Positions 1 to 7,159 of a stretch of 8,726 bases of DNA are shown here, piece after piece. The translations under genes and the position numbers were made by a program. Source of the stretch: AA29 sp041481445 (GTDB taxonomy: Bacteria; Acidobacteriota; Vicinamibacteria; Fen-336); contig JBGPBV010000227.1 of NCBI GenBank assembly GCA_041481445.1, forward strand, positions 1 to 8,726, read 5' to 3'. The notes under the pieces are model-generated. The model was not told where the DNA came from, made no database searches, and was given only the letters and a program-made list of their open reading frames with translations. The stretch's first letter is position 1, and each line of letters starts with the position of its first letter.

Positions 1-1128
1 CCGGCGCCCGCCGTTGTCACCTTGCCCGCCGGGCGCCCCGGGCGCCGTCTCCGCCGCCGGGGACGCGTTCGAAGCCGTCGCCGCTCCGGATGCCGGAGCC
101 CCCGACGGGGCGGCGCCCGGGCTGCCGGAACCGCCAGGGCCGCCAAGACCGCGCTGGGCGCCCGGCGCCCACCCTTCCGGCCGGAACCGCAGCGCGGCCG
201 CCGGCAGCCGGAGCACGTTGTCGCGGCGCTGCACGATGACGGACACCGTCGCCGTCATGCCCGGCATCAGCCGCTGGCCGGGATTCTCGACGGCGATGAG
301 CGTGTTGTAGGTGACGACGTTCTGGACCGTGATCGGCTGGAGGCGCACCTGCTGGACGGTGCCGTTGAAGGTCTCGTTCGGATAGGCGTCGACGTGGAAC
401 GTGGCCTCCTGGCCCGTCCGCACGCGTCCGATGTCCGCCTCGTCGATGGAGGCGTTGACCTGCATGTGGGTGAGGTCGTTCGCGATCACGAACAGGGTCG
501 GGGCCTGCAGCGAGGCGGCCACCGTCTGCCCCACGTCCACGTTGCGCGCGACCACCACGCCGTCGATGGGTGCCCTGATCACGGTGTGGGTCAGGTCGAC
601 CTGGGCCTGCTGGACGGCGGCCGCGGCCTGGGCCACCGCCGCCTCGTTCGCCTTGACGCTCGCCACCGCGCCTCCGTAGTTCGACTGGGCGGTGTCGAGG
701 TCGGAAGCGGGGAGGAGCTGCTGGGCGGAGAGCTCCTTGGCCCGATCGTACTTCTGCCTGGCGTCGTCGACGGTGGCCTTGGCCTTCTCGACGTTGGCCC
801 GGGCCGCGACGAGGTTGGCGCGGGCCTGGCTCAGGCGCGCGTCGAAGGTCGAGGTCTCCAGCCGGGCGATGACGTCGTCCTTCTTGACGCGGGAGTTGAA
901 GTCGGCGCCGAGGCTGTCCACCGTCCCCGAGACCTGCGAGCCCACCTGCACCGTCGTAACTGCCTGCAGCGTCCCGGTGGCGCCGACGACGTCCACGATG
1001 TCGCCCCGCTCGACGCTCGTGGTGGAATAGGTGACTTCATGATCGCGGTTGCGGAAGGCGAGGAAAGCCGCGGCGGCTACGACCACCACGGCCAGCGCGA
1101 TCCAGGTGCGGCGCGAGTTGAAGCGCAT
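1..1128 (-). CDS. MacA/HlyD-type periplasmic adaptor of an efflux pump (3' end beyond window)
   Basis: This periplasmic membrane-fusion protein should link an inner-membrane transporter to an outer-membrane TolC-type channel. The 376 visible residues start MRFNSRRTWIAL, with a basic N-terminus and one hydrophobic anchor at about residues 9-25. A first biotinyl-lipoyl half (about 50-90, with GSQVSGTV) is followed by an Ala/Gln/Lys-rich helical hairpin (about 92-180). The second lipoyl half is about 181-215 (IRAPIDGVV), and a beta-barrel region spans about 220-310, including LMPGMTATV. This domain order is that of MacA/RND adaptors. From about residue 319 the chain becomes a Gly/Pro/Ala/Ser-rich tail running off the left edge. 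The ATG at 1128 is chosen because an in-frame TAA lies four codons upstream. No Shine-Dalgarno sequence precedes it, and a -10-like element sits six bases away. The TolC-family gene lies just upstream on the same strand. Whether the missing partner is MacB-type ABC or RND cannot be told here. Confidence 0.93.
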   Translation of the reverse strand, partial: MRFNSRRTWIALAVVVVAAAAFLAFRNRDHEVTYSTTSVERGDIVDVVGATGTLQAVTTVQVGSQVSGTVDSLGADFNSRVKKDDVIARLETSTFDARLSQARANLVAARANVEKAKATVDDARQKYDRAKELSAQQLLPASDLDTAQSNYGGAVASVKANEAAVAQAAAAVQQAQVDLTHTVIRAPIDGVVVARNVDVGQTVAASLQAPTLFVIANDLTHMQVNASIDEADIGRVRTGQEATFHVDAYPNETFNGTVQQVRLQPITVQNVVTYNTLIAVENPGQRLMPGMTATVSVIVQRRDNVLRLPAAALRFRPEGWAPGAQRGLGGPGGSGSPGAAPSGAPASGAATASNASPAAETAPGAPGGQGDNGGRR

Positions 1129-1134
1129 ACCGCA

Positions 1135-1140
1135 AGTTTA
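1135..1140 (-). promoter_or_regulatory. -10-like element (TAAACT) directly before the adaptor start
   Basis: On the minus strand TAAACT matches the -10 consensus at four of six positions and lies six bases before the adaptor ATG. The sequence around it (TCTAAACTTGCGG) resembles the -10 regions of hpt and the sugar kinase in this window. No acceptable -35 sits 16-18 bases upstream; the nearest TTGACG (1176-1181) is 35 bases away. If it is real, the transcript would be leaderless, consistent with the absent Shine-Dalgarno sequence. Confidence 0.4.
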
Positions 1141-1200
1141 GATCGAATGGCGCCGGCCGCTGTTGGCGCCGTGCGCGTCAAACGTTGTCAGGAAAGCGAA

Positions 1201-1221
1201 AGGGGGCCGAAGCGGCCCCCT
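1201..1221 (-). terminator. Terminator-like hairpin after the TolC-family gene
   Basis: A perfect 9-bp stem (AGGGGGCCG pairing with CGGCCCCCT) has a 3-base loop and begins 30 bases after the TolC-family stop codon. On the minus strand it is followed by TTCGCTTTCC, which is pyrimidine-rich but not a clean T-run, so termination may be partial. It would separate the channel gene from the adaptor gene. Confidence 0.6.
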
Positions 1222-1251
1222 GGACGAAGTGCGACGCCCGCGAAGGCGAGG

Positions 1252-2925
1252 CTACTGCTGGATCGTACCAGTCGTGAGCGCGTTGGTCGTGGCCGACCCC
1301 GTGCGCGCAGCGATCGCGGCCAGGGACACCGTGGCGCTGGCGCCGCCGCCGCCGATCCCGGCCTCCTGGACGCGCTCGAAGTTGACGACGCTCTTGCGGT
1401 AGTTCGCGATCGCCTGCAGCTCGGCCACCGCGGACACGGCCAGGTCGCGCTGGGCCTGGGTGACCAGGAAGTTCGTGGACATCCCGGCCGCGAACTTCTT
1501 GGTCTCCGCGTCCAGCCGCTGCTCCTGGAGCACGCGGGCCGCGCGCGTGGAATCGACGAGCTTGGAGTTCGTGTCGACCGCCCGCCCGGCCGCGCGCACC
1601 TCCTGGACCACGGACAGCTCCAGGGCATGCACGGAGGCCTGCTGCTGGTCCCGCGCCACGCGCGCGCGCGCGGAGTTGGCCGAGGCCTGTCGGTTCAGGA
1701 CCGGGTAGGACAGGTTCACCCCGACCGTCCAGGTCGGGTAGGTGCGGTTGAAGACGTCGCTGACGGCGTCGCCCCAGCCCCCCGCGACCGGAGTGACGAG
1801 CGGCTCGCGGGTGACGGGGTCGAGGATCTGGGTGCCGCCCAGCCCGTTGGTGCCGTAACCGGCGCTGAAGTTCAGCGTGGGCAGGCTCTGGTTCTTCGCG
1901 TAGCTCACGCCGTATTCGGCGTTCTCCAGGCTCTTGCGCGCGGACAGGATGTCCGTGCGCTTCTGGAGGGCGACCTGGATGGCGGCGGGCACGTCCACCG
2001 TCACCGGCGCCCCCGTGGGACGGTCGGTCGGCACGAGGCGGGTGTTCCAGGCCGCGGCGTCGCCGTCCGTGAACATCGCCCGCTTCAGCGTGTCCTCCAC
2101 GTCCGCCACCGAGGCCTCGGCCGCGATGACGTTGGCCTCGCGGCCGGCCACCTCGGACTGCGCGGCGACCACGTCCAGCGGGGCCATGGTGCCCACGCGC
2201 ACCTTGATCCGGTTCTCCTCGAGGAGCTGCTGGGCCAGGCCGAGGCTCTTGCGCTGGGCGTCCAGGTTGTCCAGGGCGTAGATGAGGTCGTAATAGGCCT
2301 GCTTGACGTTGGCCACGGTGTTGACGACGGTCTGCCGGAACTGCACGTCGGAGATCTCGTAGTTCTTCTTCGCCACCTTGATCTGGTAGCGCTGCGAGTC
2401 CACGGACATGTTCCGCAGCAGCGGCTGGTTGAAGCTCAGGTTGAAGGTGGAGACGAAGGCCGGGTTGAAGGTCTGGAAGATGGAGTTCGTCCCCGAGCGG
2501 TTGTTGTTGAAGTCGATCTCGAAGCTCCCCCCGGTGGGCAGGCTCTGGAGGGCGCCGAAGTTGTAGGTCCAGGTGTTCGTCTCGAGGTTGGAGGCCCCCG
2601 CGAACGCGTTCGAGGCCGGCGACGTGTTCGAGCGCTTGCCCACCGTCGAGATCGCGTACGGCTCGTAGTAGCCCTTCAGCTGCTGGACGTTGTACTCGCT
2701 CGATTGCGGGTTGAAGCGCTCGACCGCGATGTCCGCGTTGTTCTCGAGCGTCCGCTTGACCGTCTCATCCAGCGTCAGCTCGAGCACCGGGCGGTTGTCG
2801 GGCGCGGGCGAGACGAGCGCGCTCGGAGCCGGATAGGCGCCGGGGGAGGGGGATGGCTCCTGGGCCAGCGCGGGCACGGCGGGAGCCAGGAGAAGGACGA
2901 GCGCGGCACGACTCAAGCCAATCAT
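1252..2925 (-). CDS. TolC-family outer-membrane efflux channel
   Basis: This is an outer-membrane/periplasmic channel that would serve as the exit duct of a tripartite efflux or secretion system. The 557-residue protein begins with a signal peptide (MIGLSRAALVLLLAPAVPALA, cut near residue 21), then a short Pro/Ser-rich linker (about 22-46). Two outer-membrane efflux repeats follow. The first starts at LTLDETVKRTLENNADI and includes a strand-rich part (LPTGGSFEIDFNNNRSG) and long helices (VKQAYYDLIYALDNL, LLEENRIKVRVGTMAPLDVV). The second starts near VDVPAAIQVALQKRTDILSA and ends with helices containing FAAGMSTNFLVTQAQRDL. Length and two-repeat layout fit the family. The start at 2925 is set by the signal peptide and a GGAGGT nine bases upstream; the open frame continues to 3099, but that part has no export signal. 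The adaptor gene downstream on the same strand is the likely partner. The substrate cannot be deduced. Confidence 0.95.
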   Translation of the reverse strand: MIGLSRAALVLLLAPAVPALAQEPSPSPGAYPAPSALVSPAPDNRPVLELTLDETVKRTLENNADIAVERFNPQSSEYNVQQLKGYYEPYAISTVGKRSNTSPASNAFAGASNLETNTWTYNFGALQSLPTGGSFEIDFNNNRSGTNSIFQTFNPAFVSTFNLSFNQPLLRNMSVDSQRYQIKVAKKNYEISDVQFRQTVVNTVANVKQAYYDLIYALDNLDAQRKSLGLAQQLLEENRIKVRVGTMAPLDVVAAQSEVAGREANVIAAEASVADVEDTLKRAMFTDGDAAAWNTRLVPTDRPTGAPVTVDVPAAIQVALQKRTDILSARKSLENAEYGVSYAKNQSLPTLNFSAGYGTNGLGGTQILDPVTREPLVTPVAGGWGDAVSDVFNRTYPTWTVGVNLSYPVLNRQASANSARARVARDQQQASVHALELSVVQEVRAAGRAVDTNSKLVDSTRAARVLQEQRLDAETKKFAAGMSTNFLVTQAQRDLAVSAVAELQAIANYRKSVVNFERVQEAGIGGGGASATVSLAAIAARTGSATTNALTTGTIQQ

Positions 2926-2934
2926 TCTGACAAG

Positions 2935-2940
2935 ACCTCC
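2935..2940 (-). promoter_or_regulatory. Ribosome binding site of the TolC-family gene
   Basis: GGAGGT on the minus strand lies nine bases before the ATG at 2925. It decides that start over the more upstream ATG at 3099 in the same frame. Confidence 0.8.
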
Positions 2941-3009
2941 AACGCTCTCTGGCGACGCACAGGCCCGGGCGGCAGGTGCGGCGGGCGCCCGGACGGCGGC
3001 GGACCCACG

Positions 3010-3018
3010 ATTATAGCA
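3010..3018 (-). promoter_or_regulatory. Extended -10 promoter of the TolC-family gene
   Basis: The minus strand reads TGCTATAAT, a perfect -10 hexamer with the TGn extension. No good -35 is found 16-18 bases upstream, as is common for extended -10 promoters. Transcription would start near 3003, giving a leader of about 78 bases to the ATG at 2925. Confidence 0.65.
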
Positions 3019-3120
3019 AGCTGCGGCGCAGGCGATCCGCACCCGTCCTTTCGATGAAACGAGAATGGGGCCGGGAAAGATCCCGTTATTGCCGTCCAAA
3101 GATTTGAAAAAAGATGTGGG

Positions 3121-3151
3121 GAAACAAGAAGGGGACCCGGAGGTCCCCTTC
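3121..3151 (-). terminator. Rho-independent terminator of the TonB-dependent receptor gene
   Basis: A perfect 10-bp stem (GAAGGGGACC pairing with GGTCCCCTTC; arms 3128-3137 and 3142-3151) has a 4-base loop and starts about 21 bases past the receptor stop codon. On the minus strand it is followed at once by TTGTTTC, and a further T-run lies slightly downstream. This is the clearest terminator in the window. Confidence 0.8.
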
Positions 3152-3172
3152 CTTCACGCCACGAAGAACGGT

Positions 3173-6100
3173 CTAGAAGCGCACGCGCGCCGAGAAGGCG
3201 GCCTGCCAGCGGGAGCGCAGGTCGTCGCGGCTGAACTTCAGGTAGGTGGGGCTGTTGATGGTGGTCAGGTTGTAGATGTACTTGCCGGTGGCGGAGTCGA
3301 TCGACACCGCGAGGGGGGCCAGGTCGTTGAAGGCGGCGAAGTCGATGTGGCCCCAGTCCGAGTTGAGGAGGTTCAGGACGTTCAGGATGTCCGCCCTCAG
3401 CTCGACCCTGCGCGTCCCGATGGGGATGCCGAGGCTCGTCGAGAGGTCGAGGCCGTTCGTCCACGGCCCGCGCACCGCGTTGCGGGGGATGATCTGCCCG
3501 CGGTACTTGCTGAGGCCGGGGTCGCTCGAGATGTAGGCGTCGAGCTGGGCGAAGGTGCCGTTGGTCACCAGGACCTGGTCGGCGCTGGACGGCACGAAGA
3601 CGAGGTCGTTCGCGGTCTTGCTGTCGCCGTTGACGTCGCTCAGGAACAGGAACGTATAGGGCCGCCCGGTCTGTCCGTTGTAGTAGGCGGCGGTCAAGAG
3701 CGAGAGCTTCTTCGGCAGCTTCCACTCGTAGTTGACGGCGAGGTTGATCCGGCTGCCCGGCGAGAAGCGCGACTCGCTCAGCGGCGCCTGGTTCGGGTTC
3801 CCGGGGATGTAGTTGTTGGCGAAGTTCGAGGCGGCCTGGTCCGACCCCCCGTCGTTGACGGACTCTGCGTGGCCGTAGAGGTAGCTCGCGCTGAAGGCCA
3901 GCCCCTTGCGGAAGGGCCGCTCGATCTTGCCGCTCACCGTCCAGGAGCTCCCCTCGGTGGTGTTGGTCAGGAAGATCACGTCGCTCAAGGTGGAGACCTT
4001 GCGCACCATGATCGGCCGGCCGTCGCTCGTCCTCCGGTTGGCGGAGGGGATGAAGTTGAGGTTCTGGTAGTCGATGTCCTGGAGGGTCTTCCCGTACAGC
4101 CCTTCGACCGTCGCGATCATGCCCCACAAGCCGAGGCTGCGGTCGTAGCCGAGGCTGGCCCGCAGGAGCTGCGGGTACTTGAAGTCGGGGTCGATGAGGT
4201 CGATCTCGTTGGTGAAGCTCCCCGCCGACGCCCCCACGACCGTCTTGGGCTGGTTGGCGGCATCGGGAACGAAGGGGATGCGGTTGGCGGCGTTGAAGGC
4301 GGCCCCGATGCGCGTGAAGTCGATGCCCGTGTTCCCGAACTGGTTCGAGAGCCACACGTAGGGCGGCCGTCCGGCGAAGATCCCCGCGCCCCCGCGGATC
4401 TGCTGCTTGGAGTCGCCGGCGACGTCCCAGTTGAAGCCCGCACGCGGCGACCACATCTTGGAAGACGGAACGACGTCCGTGGCGTACCCGAAGTTCGCCA
4501 CCGCCACCGGGTTGGCGTGGGGCTTGTCCGGGAAGGTGGGGATGTCGACGCGCAGGCCGTAGTTGACCGTGAGGTGCGCGGACGCGCGCCACAGGTCGCC
4601 GGCGTAGAAGCCGAACTGGTGGACGCTGAACTCGGCGGCCTGGCGCGGGTCGGCGGTGGCGGAGAAGCTGTAGTCGTACTGCTGGGCGAGGCCGGCGTTG
4701 AAGTTGTCGAGGCTGTTGAAACGGTAGGCCCCGAAGTTGTCGCGGATGAAGAGGTTCTTGAACTTGAAGAACTCGTTGTGGGTGCCGACGGTGATGGTGT
4801 GGCTTCCCCGGTGCATCGTGTAGTCGTCGGTGATCTCGAGGATGTTCTGGTAGAGCTCGTTCGCGGTCGAGAACTCCTCCGTCCCCGTGCGGATCTGGCA
4901 GGTCGAGGATCCGCAGCCTCCGCCCGTCAGGTCCACGATCACCTGCGGGAAGGGCTGCGGGCCGGTCCGGATGTCGCGGATGTTCTGGTAGCCCACCCGC
5001 AGCTCGTTCACCGACGACGAGCCGAACGTGCTGTTGAGCTGGGCCACCGTCGAGTTCGAGCGGTTGTGGATCTGGTAGTAGTTATCGGGGGTGAGGAAGA
5101 GGTTGTTGCGGGGGAACCCGATGTCGGTGGTCGGCTTGGTGAAGTTGTTGCGGACGGTCAGCCGGTGCTTGTCCGACAGGTTGAAGTCCAGGCGGGCGAA
5201 GACCCTGTTGCTCGGCGTGTTCCTCGTGAACTCGCCCAGCGTGTTGCCGCCCAGCGACGGATCGTAGTGGTACTTGGTGGTGAGGATGCTCTGGAAGCGG
5301 TCGAGGTCGGCCTGCGGCACCACGAACGCCTGCCCCGACGAGCCGTCGGCCGACCAGCCGGAAGGCGTCTTGTTGCGGCTCCCGTCGTAGTTGACGAAGA
5401 AGAAGGCCTTGTTCTTGACGATGGGGCCGCCCAGGCTGACCGTGAACTGCTTCTCGGAGAAGGTGCTCAGCGGGCGGCTGGGGGTCACGAGCTGGCCGGT
5501 GGTGTCGCTGAATCGGTCGGAGCTGTCACCCACCAGGCCCTGGTTGCGGAACTCGTACATGACGGTGCCGTGGTAGGCGTTGGTCCCGCTGCGAGTGATG
5601 GCGTTGATGCCGCCCCCGGAGAAGCCGCCCTGCCGGATGTCGTAGGGGGCGACCACGAGCTGGATCTCCTGGATGGCGTCGAAGCTGATGGGCTGGGTGC
5701 CGGTGCCGCCGCCGGGGCTGCCGGAGTTGCCGGCGAGGGCGAAGAGGTCGTTGTTGTTGGCGCCGTCGATCTGGATGTTGTTGTAGCGCGAGCTGCGCCC
5801 GCCCACCGAGAGCACGTCCGCGCCGCTGCCGTCGCCGTTCCCCACCGGCGTGAAGTGCGGGGAGAGCCGGGCGATGTCGGTGATCGCGCGCGAGACGGAG
5901 GGCATGTTCTGCACGGCCTCCATCGGGATGTTGGCCGCGGGACCGGTCGCAGACGGGTTGATGATGGCGCTCGCTTCCGCCACCACCTCCACCGACTCCG
6001 TCACCGACTCGAGCTTCAGCCTGGCGGGGACGGCCAGCTCCGAGCCCAGGGCCACGTTCAGGCCGGAGTACTTCTGGTCCTTGAACCCGGACAGCTTCAC

Positions 6101-6361
6101 GGTGACCGAGTAGGGACCGCCCACGCGGACGTTCAGGATCGAGAAGCGCCCGTCGGTCCCGGACACCGCGGAATAGCGCGTCCCCGTGGGCTCGTGCACG
6201 GCTTCCACGCTGGCGCCGGGCAGGACGCCGCCGCTCTCGTCCGTCACCAGGCCCGAGATCGCGCCCGTGGTGACCGTCTGCGCGCCCGCCGGCGGCGCGG
6301 CGAGCAGGGCGCACGACGAGAGCGCGACCAGCACGAGACAACTCTTGAGCAGACGATTCAT
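3173..6361 (-). CDS. Oar-like TonB-dependent outer-membrane receptor with carboxypeptidase-regulatory-like domain
   Basis: This is a large outer-membrane beta-barrel that probably imports a substrate with TonB energy or acts as an Oar-type adhesion/transport protein; the ligand is unknown. The 1062-residue product starts with a signal peptide (residues 1-28, ending PPAGAQ). A carboxypeptidase-regulatory-like beta-sandwich follows (about 34-117, ISGLVTDESGGVLPGASV). The plug region is about 145-265, with SVGGRSSRYNNIQIDGANNND and FSGGGINAITRSGTNAYHG. A long barrel rich in alternating aromatic residues ends ARVRF; a terminal Phe is typical of outer-membrane barrels. An acidic DVNGDSK loop (D909, N911, D913, D919) resembles a calcium-type site. 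The mature protein has only two cysteines (483 and 488), six residues apart. No clear TonB box is visible and no SusD-like partner is adjacent. The start at 6361 follows from the signal peptide and GGAGAGG four bases upstream. Confidence 0.94.
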   Translation of the reverse strand: MNRLLKSCLVLVALSSCALLAAPPAGAQTVTTGAISGLVTDESGGVLPGASVEAVHEPTGTRYSAVSGTDGRFSILNVRVGGPYSVTVKLSGFKDQKYSGLNVALGSELAVPARLKLESVTESVEVVAEASAIINPSATGPAANIPMEAVQNMPSVSRAITDIARLSPHFTPVGNGDGSGADVLSVGGRSSRYNNIQIDGANNNDLFALAGNSGSPGGGTGTQPISFDAIQEIQLVVAPYDIRQGGFSGGGINAITRSGTNAYHGTVMYEFRNQGLVGDSSDRFSDTTGQLVTPSRPLSTFSEKQFTVSLGGPIVKNKAFFFVNYDGSRNKTPSGWSADGSSGQAFVVPQADLDRFQSILTTKYHYDPSLGGNTLGEFTRNTPSNRVFARLDFNLSDKHRLTVRNNFTKPTTDIGFPRNNLFLTPDNYYQIHNRSNSTVAQLNSTFGSSSVNELRVGYQNIRDIRTGPQPFPQVIVDLTGGGCGSSTCQIRTGTEEFSTANELYQNILEITDDYTMHRGSHTITVGTHNEFFKFKNLFIRDNFGAYRFNSLDNFNAGLAQQYDYSFSATADPRQAAEFSVHQFGFYAGDLWRASAHLTVNYGLRVDIPTFPDKPHANPVAVANFGYATDVVPSSKMWSPRAGFNWDVAGDSKQQIRGGAGIFAGRPPYVWLSNQFGNTGIDFTRIGAAFNAANRIPFVPDAANQPKTVVGASAGSFTNEIDLIDPDFKYPQLLRASLGYDRSLGLWGMIATVEGLYGKTLQDIDYQNLNFIPSANRRTSDGRPIMVRKVSTLSDVIFLTNTTEGSSWTVSGKIERPFRKGLAFSASYLYGHAESVNDGGSDQAASNFANNYIPGNPNQAPLSESRFSPGSRINLAVNYEWKLPKKLSLLTAAYYNGQTGRPYTFLFLSDVNGDSKTANDLVFVPSSADQVLVTNGTFAQLDAYISSDPGLSKYRGQIIPRNAVRGPWTNGLDLSTSLGIPIGTRRVELRADILNVLNLLNSDWGHIDFAAFNDLAPLAVSIDSATGKYIYNLTTINSPTYLKFSRDDLRSRWQAAFSARVRF

Positions 6362-6365
6362 CGCA

Positions 6366-6372
6366 CCTCTCC
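6366..6372 (-). promoter_or_regulatory. Ribosome binding site of the TonB-dependent receptor gene
   Basis: GGAGAGG on the minus strand lies four bases before the ATG at 6361. This is slightly close but plausible. It supports that start over the in-frame ATG at 6544, which would add 61 residues ahead of the signal peptide. Confidence 0.7.
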
Positions 6373-6578
6373 AGGTTTGGTACGCGGCCTCGCGGCGTGG
6401 GCGCAGAGCCTCCGGCCGGTAGCCGAGCTGGCGGCCGAGCGAAGCGCTGGGGGGAAAGTCCTCACGCTGATGATGGCTGAAGATCGACTCGCAGGCTACA
6501 CCTTTCGGCCGCGGAAATCCATCACGAAAGCATGACGAATGCACCAGGTGAACGGGATCGACCGCCGGGCCGGGAGTC

Positions 6579-6584
6579 TATAAT
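6579..6584 (+). promoter_or_regulatory. -10 element (TATAAT) of hpt
   Basis: A perfect TATAAT lies 25 bases before the hpt ATG. The hexamer 17 bases upstream (GATCGA, 6556-6561) is a poor -35. A start near 6591 would leave a leader of about 19 bases containing the Shine-Dalgarno sequence. GGGAG (6572-6576) and CTCCC (6590-6594) form a short inverted repeat around the -10. Confidence 0.6.
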
Positions 6585-6597
6585 TCCGGCTCCCCGT

Positions 6598-6604
6598 GAG
6601 GAGG
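6598..6604 (+). promoter_or_regulatory. Ribosome binding site of hpt
   Basis: GAGGAGG ends five bases before the ATG at 6610. It fixes the start there rather than at the in-frame ATG at 6532, which lies upstream of the -10 element. Confidence 0.85.
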
Positions 6605-6609
6605 CTGTG

Positions 6610-7119
6610 ATGAAGGTGTTGCTGTCCCATGACGTCATCCAGGCGCGGGTCGCGGAGATGGGGCGGGAGCTGGCCCGCGACTATTCCGGCCGCGAGCCCC
6701 ACCTGGTCGGCGTGCTCAAGGGCGCCTGCACCTTCATGACCGACCTCTCCCGGTCCATCGACCTGGCGCTGACCCTGGACTACATCGCGGTGTCGTCGTA
6801 CGGGGCGGCCACCAAGTCCTCGGGCGAGGTGAAGCTGGTCAAGGACCTCGACCAGGGGCTCGAGGGCCGGGACCTCCTCGTGGTGGAGGACATCGTCGAC
6901 ACCGGGCTCACCTTGAACTACCTCCTGAACGTCCTGCGCGCCCGGGGCCCGCGCACCCTCAAGGTGGCGGCCCTGCTGTCGAAGCCCTCGCGGCGCCTGG
7001 TGGAGATCCCGGTGGACTACGTGGGGTTCAGCATCGACGACCACTTCGTCGTGGGGTACGGTCTCGACTACAACGAGAAGTACCGGAACCTGCGCGACAT
7101 CGTGGTGTACGGAAGCTGA
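6610..7119 (+). CDS. hpt: Hypoxanthine phosphoribosyltransferase
   Basis: This cytosolic purine-salvage enzyme transfers the phosphoribosyl group of PRPP to hypoxanthine (and usually guanine), giving IMP or GMP. The 169-residue length is close to the bacterial family norm. Visible motifs are GVLKGA (34-39) for pyrophosphate binding, the flexible-loop SSYG (62-65), and the PRPP-binding signature VVEDIVDTGLTL (91-102) with the acidic pair E93-D94. The C-terminal purine/Mg region is DDHFVVGYGLDYNEKYRNL (143-161). It has its own -10 element and strong Shine-Dalgarno sequence. A sugar-kinase gene follows after 45 bases on the same strand with no terminator between, so co-transcription is possible even though that gene has its own -10-like element. 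All expected motifs are intact. Confidence 0.96.
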   Translation: MKVLLSHDVIQARVAEMGRELARDYSGREPHLVGVLKGACTFMTDLSRSIDLALTLDYIAVSSYGAATKSSGEVKLVKDLDQGLEGRDLLVVEDIVDTGLTLNYLLNVLRARGPRTLKVAALLSKPSRRLVEIPVDYVGFSIDDHFVVGYGLDYNEKYRNLRDIVVYGS

Positions 7120-7131
7120 CCCGCCCCTTCG

Positions 7132-7159
7132 TTTGCAGGGAGCCCGGCCGGTCTACACT
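7132..7159 (+). promoter_or_regulatory. Possible leaderless promoter of the sugar kinase
   Basis: TTTGCA (7132-7137, four of six matches to the -35 consensus) and TACACT (7154-7159, four of six matches to the -10) are 16 bases apart. The -10 ends only five bases before the kinase ATG, and no Shine-Dalgarno sequence is present. Transcription would therefore start at or next to the ATG. Each half is an imperfect match, so this is tentative. Confidence 0.45.

Larger units (their letters stand above)
2926..3172. other. Intergenic region between the receptor and TolC-family genes
   Basis: This 247-base gap holds the receptor terminator (3128-3151), an AT-richer patch (about 3085-3127), the extended -10 promoter and the ribosome binding site of the TolC-family gene. 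A short inverted repeat (CGGGA at 3072-3076, TCCCG at 3081-3085) lies about 57 bases upstream of the -10. It is too short to call an operator. No small gene was seen. Confidence 0.6.
6362..6609. other. Divergent intergenic region between receptor and hpt
   Basis: This 248-base region separates leftward envelope genes from rightward salvage genes. On the plus strand it contains the hpt -10 element and Shine-Dalgarno sequence. On the minus strand only the receptor ribosome binding site is clear. I found no convincing -10/-35 pair for the receptor, no riboswitch-like structure and no small coding sequence. The start of the receptor transcript is therefore unplaced. Confidence 0.6.

Noticed and set aside
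1176..1181. TTGACG on the minus strand as a -35 for the adaptor gene.
   Set aside because: It is 35 bases from the only -10 candidate, far outside normal spacing, and no -10 lies at 16-18 bases from it.
22..3057. A continuous plus-strand open frame of about 1,000 codons opposite the adaptor and TolC-family genes.
   Set aside because: The translation is Arg/Gly/Val/Asp-rich without domains or a signal, and spans two real minus-strand genes and their intergenic gap. It is an open antisense frame caused by high third-position GC.
2926..3099. A longer N-terminus for the TolC-family protein starting at 3099.
   Set aside because: The extra residues lack an export signal and cover the promoter, and a GGAGGT plus signal peptide support the start at 2925.
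3173..6361. Reading the receptor as a SusC/SusD polysaccharide-uptake locus linked to the amino-sugar genes.
   Set aside because: No SusD-like lipoprotein or glycoside hydrolase is present, the receptor is of the Oar-like kind, and the amino-sugar genes lie on the other strand beyond hpt. A functional link is possible but unsupported.
3065..6535. A continuous plus-strand open frame of more than 1,100 codons opposite the receptor gene.
   Set aside because: Composition is the same low-complexity Val/Glu/Gly/Arg pattern with no motif, while the opposite strand encodes a complete receptor with signal peptide, plug and terminal Phe.
6532..6609. A longer N-terminus for Hpt starting at 6532.
   Set aside because: It would begin upstream of the TATAAT element; the strong GAGGAGG and the family N-terminus both point to 6610.
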